Shown piece by piece: positions 22,200-31,811 of a stretch of DNA of 64,000 nt; the stretch's first letter is position 1; the number at the start of each line of letters is the position of its first letter. Both the position numbers and the translations under genes were made by a program. The stretch is from Ditylenchus dipsaci. Lineage: Eukaryota > Nematoda > Chromadorea > Rhabditida > Anguinidae. The notes beneath the pieces are model-generated. The model was given only the letters and a program-made list of their open reading frames with translations. It ran no database searches and was not told where the DNA came from. The DNA lies in the NCBI GenBank assembly GCA_004194705.1, contig SADC01000844.1, positions 160,478-224,477 of the forward strand, given 5' to 3'.

Positions 22200-23885
22200 G
22201 TAGAGATAAAAAGTTATCTGAAATGTCTCTTACAAGGGAACCTTCAGGAGTGTTTTTTTATCAAAGATTTCATTGAGATATTTTTTGCAGATTCGTGTAG
22301 AGCATTCGAGAGTACCATAATGAAGTGCTGCCGCCTTTTTCGAGATTACTCTAAATATCAGAGAGACAGAGCGTAAGTGTAAGTCTCATCTTGTAAGTCT
22401 CATAATTCTGTTTTTGTAATAAACCTATTCATAAAATTGTGCTTCATTTTAGGATTTTCCACTATTATTTGACTATTATTTCTTATGCTGTAGTTGAACA
22501 AGTCAATTTCAAATGTGACAGAAGCCCTAAAAAACCTCAAAAATAGCAAAAAGTTATCAGGCGAGCTGATCTACAGGATCGGTCTAAATTACACTGATCT
22601 TTTTTAAATTTTTTGCTGCAACTTTTAGTTTTGGGGTATTGGGCGTTTGATCGCCAGACATTGACCGCCAGAATATTTAGTACCAAAATGTAGCTGATAT
22701 TCAGGGCTACAATTTGGTACCAAATCTTAAAGCCCTATGAACAAAAACAAATTCAACTATTTTTTAGAATTATCTTACGAAAATTGTAATAATTTGAAGA
22801 GGTATCGCAATAAGTGCCAAAATTGAAATTGTTAGACCTGAAAGAACGCAAACATGCAACTAATTTCATTAAAAAACAGAAGCACCTGTAATTAGCCTTC
22901 CTCCAGCTAGCGGTTCAACGTTTTCTTCCGTTAGTTGAAACATTTTGAAACAAAAAACTTTTTTAGAAGATGTCAAAAAAAGTTATGATAATGTATATTC
23001 AGAAGGACGTTTGGATTTAAACTGATTATTATTTTTCTTCAAACATAAAATTACATTTAAAATAAATCAAAGTAACCAGGTGGTGTAGTAGTTTTCTGCA
23101 TCATTAATTTTTTCTATGAAAACTAAGAAATTTGTTCACTGTTCGCAAAACTTACTTTTGATACAAAAGCAACTTAAAAGATATCTTGTAATCAAAGATT
23201 TGCGTTTTACTTTTAAAAGAGATTGAAATAAATAAAAAAAGGGTAGACAAAAATAACAGTGAGTATCTTCAGGTATATAGACAGGCCAGTTAGAAATCGT
23301 AAAGAAAAAACAAGGCAAAAAAACTGCTCATTGGAAATTTTCCCCAAAGACATAATGAACTGACCGTCTCCGAGCCATTCGCGTCTTTAATATAGACTGG
23401 GCCGACTTAGACTAGATGGCGGACTGTCAGTAAACGGGACGGCCGACCGAAGAGGGCAGCCCGAAGATTTGCCGAGCAATTGTGGCCGACCGGCATAATT
23501 TACAAAAATTAGGACAGGTTAGTAAACTGAAAAAAAAACAGAAATTAAGAATTATGGAATCAAGACAGCAGACGGGACGCTGTTTAGAGCTAAAATTAAC
23601 AAAAAAATTAACTCTTCGCTGTCCTGCAAAAACTCTATCATTTTTTGAATTAGCTTCTTTTAGTTTTCTTTAATTTACAAATTAATAAATGGTTGAGTTG
23701 AATTATTTTTTTTCAAATGGCTGCCGATGGGTTTATTCTTCAACCTCCTTCTGGACCTCCAAACCTCATATCTCAGCCTAGAGAAAACATTTCGCAAATA
23801 TGTTTTTCGCTTTTTCTAAGTTACCAGAGTTCACCTTTGGTTGAGTAGTCGAAAATCTTTTAATCGACCTCGAAATTTTCCTATT
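22200..23885. other. AT-rich sequence, nothing recognised
   Basis: A short GC-richer block at about 23390-23490 (gatggcggactgtcagtaaa...) stands out but I cannot identify it. No gene is supported. Confidence 0.3.
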
Positions 23886-23889
23886 TTTA

Positions 23890-23938
23890 GGGGGTGAAAA
23901 AAAAACTCCCCATGGGAGTTAATAGAGAAAATACGGTA
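23890..23938. repeat. TACCGTA-type right end
   Basis: gggagttaatagagaaaatacggta, with a further tttattagagag word just outside it. Left partner not found. Confidence 0.4.
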
Positions 23939-24103
23939 TATTGGGTTTATTAGAGAGATGGCTTTATTAAAAAAGGAGGCTTCGTGTTAGACAATATTGC
24001 ACCGGAATTTTTAAAAACTAATTTTTTACTTTAAAATCAGCACATAGTCACAAAATGATGAAACAAATCGTTCATTGATTTATAATTTATTTAGACCGAG
24101 TAA

Positions 24104-24409
24104 ATGGTCTTCTTTTTTATACAAGCAGGAGCTCATAAACGTCTTCTTGGCCCGATCACTGCCGACCAATCGATGTTGAAATTGTTGTGCTCTGAGATTT
24201 ATATCCTCAAAGTCGAGGGTATTCTTTGTAAGCGAAGGTGCAAAGATCGAGAAAAATGTGGCATCTATTCCTCAGAAGGACCAAACTTTTTGTGTGTGGT
24301 GGAATTTAGACATGTTTCACATGGTATACACTTCAGCAAATTCAATTTTTTGTTGTGCCATTCTGTGCTTTCCATTTTTCTCCCAAACCTACAGCTGGTT
24401 ATAGTTTAA
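24104..24409 (+). CDS. Unrecognised 101-codon frame
   Basis: The frame from a preceding ttttttatacaag reads KRLLGPITADQSMLKLL and a basic, Cys-containing CKRRCKDREKCG stretch before turning hydrophobic. The region is less AT-rich than its surroundings and has no visible repeat. It might be one exon of an unknown gene or a chance frame. No domain recognised. Confidence 0.2.
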   Translation: MVFFFIQAGAHKRLLGPITADQSMLKLLCSEIYILKVEGILCKRRCKDREKCGIYSSEGPNFLCVVEFRHVSHGIHFSKFNFLLCHSVLSIFLPNLQLVIV

Positions 24410-24666
24410 AAGCCATAATACCCAAAACTTCTTCTATCATTTGATAAACATCTGCAGGCTTTTGTAGAAGCACAAAAGAAAATGTGCACTCATCCAACGG
24501 CCAAATCAAAGAATAAAACTTTTTAAAAAGTCATTCAGCAAAGTATTTGCTTCAAAATTTTCATTCTATGGAGGGCCGTTAGACACCAATCCAATTTTTT
24601 TGTTAGCAACCAAGCAATGAGTGGCAGATAACCGAGCTGCTAGGTCATAGGCCATTTATTAATGAG

Positions 24667-24885
24667 TCACTTTCTCAGACTTTTCCGATAAAAAGCGATA
24701 ATAACTGGTGGAGGTTTGCCTGCCTTCCTCTCTTCTTTCAAATCTATTGCAACGCCGATTAATTCCTGCTTGGTAGATGGGCCATTGTTGTTGCAAAGGG
24801 GGACCTCCTGTTTCACTCCTACCCCAAATCCCCTCCCTGCTTTGATTAGAAGACAGAAGTTATGGGTGGGTTGGGGGCAAGCCAA
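24667..24885 (-). CDS. Unrecognised 72-codon frame, - strand
   Basis: The frame contains a protein-like KQELIGVAIDLKEERKAGK segment with no stop. The opposite strand is also open over the same stretch, so coding direction is unclear. No family recognised. Confidence 0.18.
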   Translation of the reverse strand: MACPQPTHNFCLLIKAGRGFGVGVKQEVPLCNNNGPSTKQELIGVAIDLKEERKAGKPPPVIIAFYRKSLRK

Positions 24886-25257
24886 AGGCTATTACTTGTT
24901 GTTGTCGATCCAACTCCTACCACTGCTATACCTCCATCTATCTAGATTGCCTATGTGCAACCTCTCCACTTTAATGAGTGTTTGTGGAGCATTAGACCAA
25001 TTTTTGACCTTAGATTCTGGGAGAGACAAACAGAGTTCTCCTCTGGATTTATTTTTTGGATTTATTTGTGTCTACTGATTTCGTTTCAGCTTTTTTAGCC
25101 TTTTTCAGTTTTTTAGCCTTATTTAGCCTTTTTGTCTTTTTAGTCCCCCTGTCAGAAAATCCTGGTACGCCTATAAGAGTATATACATATAAAATCACTG
25201 AAAAGGAAACCTTGCGAATTTGTTTTTCAGGAGAGTTTGGTCACATTGGATATCCAG

Positions 25258-25501
25258 TACAGTCGAGCCTCGATTTAACGGCACCCCTAGGGACCGGGTC
25301 CGGGGTGCAGTTAAATCGAGGGTTCACTTTGACTAAATCTTAGTCAATGCTGATCAAATCGGTCTATTTTTGGGTGCCCTTAAATCGAGGGTGCCGTTAA
25401 ATCGAGGTTCACTTTGACTAAATCTTAGTCAATGCTGATCAAATCGGTCTATTTTGGGTGCCCTTAAATCGAGGGTGCCGTTAAATCGAGGGTTGACTGT
25501 A
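25258..25501. mobile_element. pogo-like MITE with 83-bp internal tandem duplication
   Basis: Ends tacagtcgagcctcgattta and taaatcgagggttgactgta, word ttaaatcgagggtgcc. The block starting ggttcactttgactaaatc occurs twice in tandem (about 25320-25405 and 25406-25490), nearly identical. Confidence 0.75.
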
Positions 25502-25607
25502 TGCGACTTTGAATCAAATCTATTGAGATCTCGAGCCCGTAGCGCGAAAAACTGGAATGAGAAGGCCAGTAAAGTATCGAAAACACAGAAAGGGCTTTAT
25601 ATGCGCA

Positions 25608-25650
25608 TCAACTAGGTCATAGGTTCGAATACCATTGGGTGCACACCTTA
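25608..25650 (+). repeat. tRNA-derived SINE-like fragment (B box)
   Basis: aggtcataggttcgaatacc followed by attgggtgcacacc. Matches the inverse block at 21880-21935. Confidence 0.3.
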
Positions 25651-25794
25651 ATTTCATCCAGTTTTATTCACAAGCTCTCTGATTAGGCTTAATTGCCGGA
25701 AAAACAATAATGTGTCATCCAGTAGTATTTGACCAGCGATTCAGAAAGTTCCTTAAAAATTAAAAAAAGCCATGGTCCCCCTGTGGTTTTTTAA

Positions 25795-25968
25795 TACAGT
25801 GAAACCTCGGTTATTCGGCACCCTCCGGACCGCCCTTAGGGTGCCGGATAAACGAAGTGTCAGTTGACAGATAACTAGCCAATCTCTGCCAAATGAAGTA
25901 TATTTAAGGTGCCGGATAACCGAGGGTCCCGGATAACTGAAGTACCGCATAATCTAGGTTTGACTGTA
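25795..25968. mobile_element. pogo-like MITE, word GCCGGATAACCGA
   Basis: Ends tacagtgaaacctcggttat and tctaggtttgactgta. The inner words ggtgccggataa, gtgccggataaccgagg and gtcccggataactga face the left ttcggcaccc. TA at both ends. Confidence 0.7.
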
Positions 25969-26298
25969 TGCTACTGACCTTCTCATTCCAAATTTTTGGC
26001 GTATAGGCTAGAGATGGCGACGGGACGGGATCCCGTACGGGATCCCGTCCCTATTGCCCCGATTTTGGCCCAAATCCCGTCCCGCACAAAACGGCGATTC
26101 GCTACACATTGTGATTCGCTACGGCGATTCGCTACACTTGCGATTCGCTACGGCGATTCGCTACACTGGCGATTCGCTACAGCGATTCGCTACGCCGATT
26201 CGCTACACTTTTCTGCAGTATCTGTTTTTTCTTCTTCTTGTATGGTTTTGTTTTGCTTTTTCACTGCCTAATTTTCAGCCAATTATTTAAAAGCTGCC

Positions 26299-28325
26299 AT
26301 GGAAAACGTGGAACTAACGCACAGTAAAAGAATTGGAGTAAGAACTGCGCCAATCAGCTTCAGTGAAAACAGAAGGGAATGCTTTGTTTGGACAAAAGCC
26401 GGCCGATCAAAGGTTAAAGATGGAACAGAGATAGCCTATTTCAACTGTAGCGGGTGCAGAGCGGCAAAGCGTGCAAACGGTTCTAGATCTGTGATCGTCT
26501 CTGTGAAGTTTAATATTACTTCAAACCAGTGGATTGACAGACCAGAAGTCTATCATCACATATGCCAACCAAAGAGCGTGAATCAGGTACCGTTCCTGGA
26601 TTTATAAATTTTTTAATATTTTTTTCAGGTCTTGGGAATTAATGTGAGAAGGTCAGTTCAAGCCGAAGTCGCTGCGGGTACCAAGGAAACGCCAGCAACT
26701 GCTAGAGTCCGAATCGATGCCAAGATCGCCAGGGAGTTTCTGGTGTCAGAAGAAGGTTTTTTGCGTTGCCTGTATTGATACTATTTATTTGGGTTTTAGA
26801 CTTTGCTGAAGTTCGTCATGCCGCGATAGGGAGTGCCATTGCAACTGAAAGTGCAATCTACCGAGCCAAACGCAAGCGATTCCCAAGCATTGCTAACTTC
26901 CAAGAATATCTAGCTGTAGAGAATCGAGCAATGCGACTGACGCTCCGTGGGTCTGAAGCAATGGTTGGAGACGTTCACTTTGGGGAACAATTGTTGTTGT
27001 ATGGAGGTTAGCTTTTTGTTATCCCTTTTGAAATGTGGATTTTTCTATATGCTTTTTAACTAATTTGATTTCAGATCAAGAAATGCTGATCTTTTCTTCC
27101 CACCGTCAACAAACTCTATTGCTCAATTGTTCTCATCTTATCTGCGATGGGACCTTCAAATACTCTCCAAAAGGAATAAAGCAAATATACAGAATTTTCG
27201 GTCTGGTTCGTCAAACTCATGCCACTCCATTAGTCACTGTTTTGCTCATGGGAAAGAAAAAAGATCTATACAAGCGGATGTGGCTGAAAGGTCAGTATTT
27301 AGTTTAATTCAATGCCTTTATTCATGGTTTTAGTCAAAGAATCTATTCTCTCTTTGGCTCTCGTCAATTTGATCAGCTTTGCAAATTTTGATGCAGAAGT
27401 CGCTGCCTACTCATCATTCCAAGAAGTTTTCCCAGGTGTGTCCGTAAAGTTGTGCTCATTTCATGTGAAGCAAGGTCTCTATCGAAAGGTATTCATTAGT
27501 AGCGCAAGATATTTTATGAATTTTTTGATCGCACTTATTTCAAGGTGCAGGGCCTTGGGCTGTCGAAAGAGTATGAGAATGATGAGCAACTCCGAAAGCT
27601 GGTCAGAATGTTGGGTGCGCTGCAGATCACACCTATTTTGGAATGGAATGCTTGTCTTCTGCTTCTCCGCCGCATAATTCAAGATGGGAACTTCTCATTT
27701 GAAACAAAGGACAAACTAGAGCTTCTTTTGCAATATTACGAGTCAGTTTTTCACTTTATTCATACCTATTTTATTGTTTTTTTCAGAAATACTTGGCTTT
27801 CCCGTGGAGAAATATTCAGTTTCTTCGGACATGTTGGGCCGAGAACAACCAATTATGCCGAATCCTATCACAGCAAGCAACGCCTCCACTTCTCTGTCAA
27901 CTCTAAGCTTGGACATTGGGCAGTCGCGTTTCGACAATTAACTCACACTGAAGAAATGGATGCAATGGACGTTTTTGAAGGACGTCAACCGCCAAGAAGG
28001 CAGAGGACCGACTACTCAGAAATAACTGAAAGGCTAGTCCAAGAAAAGGTTTGTGTGTTTCTAACTTAGGTTTCATCAATCATTTCTTTCAATTTAGGAC
28101 AAACTTTTGATGTTCCTATCAACTGACGATGGCGTTTATCGAGTTGGACAATACAACGACAAGATGCGTAAATACATGACAAGGATCGGCCGTCTGATGG
28201 GCATTAGCTTTGCCGACTTTCAAGAAGTGCTTCACGGGGACGAAGAAGGAGCTGTGCTACAAGAAGGCCTGGAAGAGCTAGCTCCCATATTTGAAAATCC
28301 GGCCAATATTAACCTCTTTGATTGA
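26299..28325 (+). CDS. MULE (Mutator-like) transposase with FLYWCH-type finger
   Basis: The enzyme would cut and paste its own element in the nucleus. I read eight exons with GT..AG introns of 40-70 bp: 26299-26586, 26629-26755, 26800-27006, 27075-27290, 27334-27488, 27545-27741, 27787-28048, 28098-28325. Exon 1 encodes a FLYWCH-like zinc-binding region (FNCSGCRAAKRA ... HHIC). Exons 4-7 encode the MULE catalytic domain: first Asp in CDGTF (codon at 27145), second Asp in NFDAE (27390), then CSFHVKQ, and the Glu in NYAES (27860). All exons join without an internal stop, so this copy may be active. The start is the first ATG after the left TIR. TIRs flank it closely, arguing for an active or recent transposon and not a domesticated gene. 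Confidence 0.82.
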
Positions 28326-28409
28326 ATTTATTGTTAACCTTGTTTGGTTGTGTTTGTTGATAAAGATATGCGGTCAGTAAAATCGATTAAACACTGAAGA
28401 CTTTCGCGA

Positions 28410-28555
28410 CGTGTCAATTGTATACGGCGCCAACGTGTCCGGCGACCGATTGTGTCCGGCATAAGTAAAATTTTTTATTGAAAAACCTCTAACCATGACA
28501 ATTGGCCGCCGGATACAATCGATGCCGGACACAATTGTCCGTGTCCGAAAAACTG
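28410..28555. repeat. Foldback with word TTGTGTCCGGC
   Basis: gcgaccgattgtgtccggc is answered by gccggatacaatcg and gccggacacaattgtcc. It lies between the MULE stop codon and its right TIR. Confidence 0.5.
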
Positions 28556-28575
28556 TAGCCTGTCACTATAGTGGA

Positions 28576-28839
28576 TACCGTATGTTCTCTATTATAGGCC
28601 CGGGCCTTTATTTTTCAACCCTAAAAAAGTCGGAAAGATTTTGGGTTAATTTGAGATTTTTGGGCACTGAACTAAAATTTTAATATTGGAATTAGGTAAA
28701 CTCGTGCCAACTATAAACGCAAAAAACAGATTTGCAAAATTATTTTTCTGGTCTGAGATATAGGTCATTGAGGAGGGGGCCTTTATTAGAGAGGGGGGTT
28801 TTTATCAGAGAGGGTGCATTTATTAGACAATATACGGTC
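28576..28839. mobile_element. TACCGTA-type MITE, word TTTATTAGAGAGGGG
   Basis: Starts taccgtatgttctctattata and ends tttattagacaatatacggt, with word ggcctttatt. Inserted within the 3' part of the MULE. Confidence 0.6.
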
Positions 28840-30520
28840 TGATCGTAGCTTTTTTGAAAGTGTAGCGAATCGGTGTAGCGAATCGCCAGTGTAGCGAATC
28901 GCTGTAGCGAATCGTCAGTGTAGCGAATCGCTGTAGCGAAACGCAAGTGTAGCGAATCGCCGTAGCGAATCACAATGTGTAGCGAATCGCAGGTCAGTCC
29001 CCGTCCGTTATCCCGCCCGTTTTTTTCGAAAATCCCGGTCCCGTTCCCGTTTTTTGCCTAATCCCGCTAGTCATTTTCAGGAAAATTTTGTCCTAAAAAA
29101 AGCAATTTTGAGAGAATTTTTTTTTGTGAATTCTCATTTTTTGCAGAAATTTCGTGAATTCGATTATTCCTTGTTTGCTATGTTTGTGACTTCCTTTATT
29201 TTTTCACTCTACTTTTAAGCAAGTTCACTGGCTTCTAGGCTAAAAATCATTGAGCAATGGATTGCAACCATTTGCAGCACTGTTTTACTGTTAGCAAATG
29301 GCTTGAATTTGGCAATTGAATGCGAATGACCATCAAAGTAAAGGGAAATCACCCAAATTGATAAGTACTTAGTTCTATATCGCGTCAACCTCTACACATT
29401 TTGTTTACTGCTCAAAATGTAATGGCAATTTTTTTCAGTCAGAATCAGATAGAAAAGTTATCACACCAAAATTGAATCAGACAATTGGGTAGATTGCGAA
29501 GGTTTGACCCAGCCACAAAATAGTATGTCGGAAGGGTAGGATGGCACCTAATTGGACATTTTTGAAAACGCTACTCAAAATTCACTAAAATTTTAGCGTT
29601 AAATAACCATAACTTTTTTCTTTCTATGCAGTGCCGCAACTTCAACTTTATCGAGGGAGGGGGGGGGGTAATTTGCCTAATTTTGCCTATTTTTTCGGTC
29701 AAGGGGAGACCTCCCCCTCCGCTAAAATATAATCCAACTAGAGTTTTGAAACTTTCTGGAAAACAAACCATTTCGAGAAAACAAAAAATTTCAAAATAGA
29801 AGAAATATTTTATTATTTTTTTAGCAACATGGGTGACCAAGCTGTTTTCATGAAAAAAAAACGACAGGGGGAACCAAAATGTCTTCGGCACCGGCAACTC
29901 CAGTAGAACCGGAGTTATCTTAAAATCAGCGAGGCAGAAATTTTAATCTTTTTGAACAGAGTCTTAACGCAGTTGAATTATTGTTATTGAAATTATTTTG
30001 CATCGATGTATGTGAGAAAATTTCAATAAAAAACATCCTTTTGAAGCGCTGGGGCCACTTTTACTGTGAAATTAACGATAAAAGAAAAATCCCGTTTTTC
30101 GGGCGGGATCCCGCCGGGATCCCGTTTTTTCAAACTCAAAATCCCGTTCCCGTTCCCGTTTTTATTTTGGCCGAAAATCCCGTCCTGTTATCCCGCCCGT
30201 CCCCTATTCGCCATCTCTAGTATAGGCCCGATATCTCAATAGATTTGATTTAAAGTAGCATACTGGATACCCGATCTGACCAAACTTCCCGGCCGAGTGA
30301 AAAACAAGTTCGTGATGTTTCCTTATCAGTCAAGTTTATAGCCTCATTTTTGCTCTAATTATAAGTCTTGATATCTAAAAATTTTGCAGGTATTTTTTAA
30401 TGACATCAAAAAATGCCCGAAAAAATCCAAAATCTAGATAAAAATGACAATTGTATAGTTTTGGAGGTATAAACAAGTATAATTTTGTGCTGCTTTGTCG
30501 TTCAGTAATTTTTTAATTTT

Positions 30521-30530
30521 TATTTTTCAG
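30521..30530 (+). promoter_or_regulatory. Splice acceptor immediately upstream of the laminin ATG
   Basis: tttttatttttcag ends at 30530, only seven bases before the ATG at 30538, with no visible upstream coding exon. This is either the 3' end of a 5'-UTR intron or a trans-splice acceptor of the kind used by nematodes for spliced leaders. The sequence alone cannot decide. Confidence 0.45.
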
Positions 30531-30537
30531 CCATTAA

Positions 30538-31811
30538 ATGCGTCGTCTTGGACGAGACGACCAGCATGCCTGGGGCATACCATCTAGGAGATGGGTTGTG
30601 CTAGCAGTAATATTCTACCTATCCAACCAGCTCCAGCCCAACGATGCTGTGGTGTTGACCCCACCAAATAGAAATTTGGCTCATGGCCGAAAGATCGAGG
30701 CCACCTTTACTTGTGGAGAAGTGAATGGCCAGCCTATAAGCGAGATGTACTGCACCATTGCTGGAGCTAGTCCTTACACTCCCACAACCAATACTCCTAC
30801 AGAATGTTGGATGGTGAGGGCAAATACAAGGAAATGATGCAAAAGGAGTCTTTTCTCAGAGTAATACTTTTATTTTTTGGCTTCTTTAGTTTTTTGCTAC
30901 ATCAAATCTTCTAGGGAGGTCAGAACTGCGACTTTTGCATGGCTAATACCAGCCAGGCCCATCCAGCCTCGAACATGGTGGACGGCAGTCCAGCCTGGTA
31001 CCAAAGTCCCCACTGTCTAGAGGCATGCAGTACCGAGAGATCAACATTACCATCGATTTGGAGCAAGAGTTTCATGTGGCTATGTCTGGATCCAAATGGC
31101 TAACAGTCCTAGACCAGGCACTTGGATATTGGAGCACTCTGTAGACTATGGAAAAACCTACCAACCATGGCAGTACTTTGCATCCTCACCTGCTGAATGC
31201 TCTAGGGTTGGGTTTTTTGATCAAGTTAATTATTAAAAAATTGCAGTTCAGTTGTTTGGAATCGCCTCGTTGAGTCCAATCACCGAGGATGATTCAGTGA
31301 TTTGCACCAGCGAGTTTTCCAGCATCCAGCCCATGGACAATGGAGAGGTAAATGCTTTATATTTTTATGAGTAAGAAGCGTTTAATTATTTGTTTTTAGA
31401 TCATGCTCAATCTGCTGGAGAACAGGCCAGGCAAGAACAACTTTGGTGCCTCCAAGAAGCTGCAGACATTTGCCAAGGTAAGCATTTTAGCAGCTCTCGT
31501 TTCACATTAGAATCTAATAGATCCTCGAAGTAAAATGAAACTTTATTAGAAAAAATGCAGTATTTTCTCAGACCTGCCTAATCCAAGCTAGTTATTTAGT
31601 TTATGCTAATTGTCAGTGATTTTTAGACCCAAATTAAAACCTGACGGGCCCATAGATAATCTAGTAGAAAATAAATGAAACCAAAAACCATTTGCAGGCA
31701 ACCAATGTGCGCATAGTGTTGCTGAAACCGAAGACTTTACAAGGCCACTTGATGGATTTGCATGGCGATGACACCCACCACCCTCATGCTGATGCTACTG
31801 TCACTCGTCGA
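30538..31811 (+). other. Laminin exons 1-5: signal peptide and LN domain
   Basis: Exons are about 30538-30813, 30915-31206, 31248-31347, 31400-31477 and 31698-31811. A basic N-terminus (MRRLGRDDQ) precedes a hydrophobic signal ([10 protein letters not shown]), then the LN start [20 protein letters not shown], which in laminins mediates network self-assembly. FTCGEV, CTIAG, ECWM and GGQNCDFC carry the expected LN cysteines; [20 protein letters not shown] is the most conserved stretch. Two frame slips in exon 2 (31009-31012, a C run; 31081, a T) and a one-base mismatch at the exon 2/3 junction break the frame. Each would be repaired by one extra base. Confidence 0.88.

Larger units (their letters stand above)
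26083..28997 (+). mobile_element. Autonomous-looking MULE with word-array TIRs
   Basis: Terminal arrays of gcgattcgctacac words lie at about 26094-26210 and, inverted, 28858-28990. The flanks tcccgtcc (26075-26082) and tccccgtcc (28998-29006) fit an 8-9 bp duplication, as expected for Mutator-like elements. Between the arrays is a complete multi-exon transposase gene. A foldback (28410-28555) and a TACCGTA MITE (28576-28839) sit between the stop codon and the right array. Confidence 0.8.
26009..30219. mobile_element. hAT-type element (copy 2), interrupted by a MULE
   Basis: Ends tagagatggcg / cgccatctcta are flanked by a perfect 8-bp duplication GTATAGGC (26001-26008 and 30220-30227). Outside the inserted MULE, its sequence matches the copy at 7074-8355 in reverse orientation, including the acgggatcccgt words and the non-coding interior. 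The two copies make the insertion history unambiguous. Confidence 0.85.
25196..30340. mobile_element. Outer inverted-repeat element enclosing the hAT/MULE nest
   Basis: The left arm (about 25196-25530: ggaaaccttgcgaa..., tttggtcacattgg, gaatcaaatctattgagat) is repeated inverted at about 30228-30340 (atctcaatagatttgatt, tctgaccaaactt, gatgtttcc). The left arm is split by a pogo-like MITE at 25258-25501. Interior: a second pogo-like MITE, then the hAT element with a MULE inside. Confidence 0.6.

Noticed and set aside
29571..29897. 108-codon - strand frame inside the hAT element
   Set aside because: Low-complexity translation of non-coding hAT interior; the other copy (about 7390-7720) is broken.
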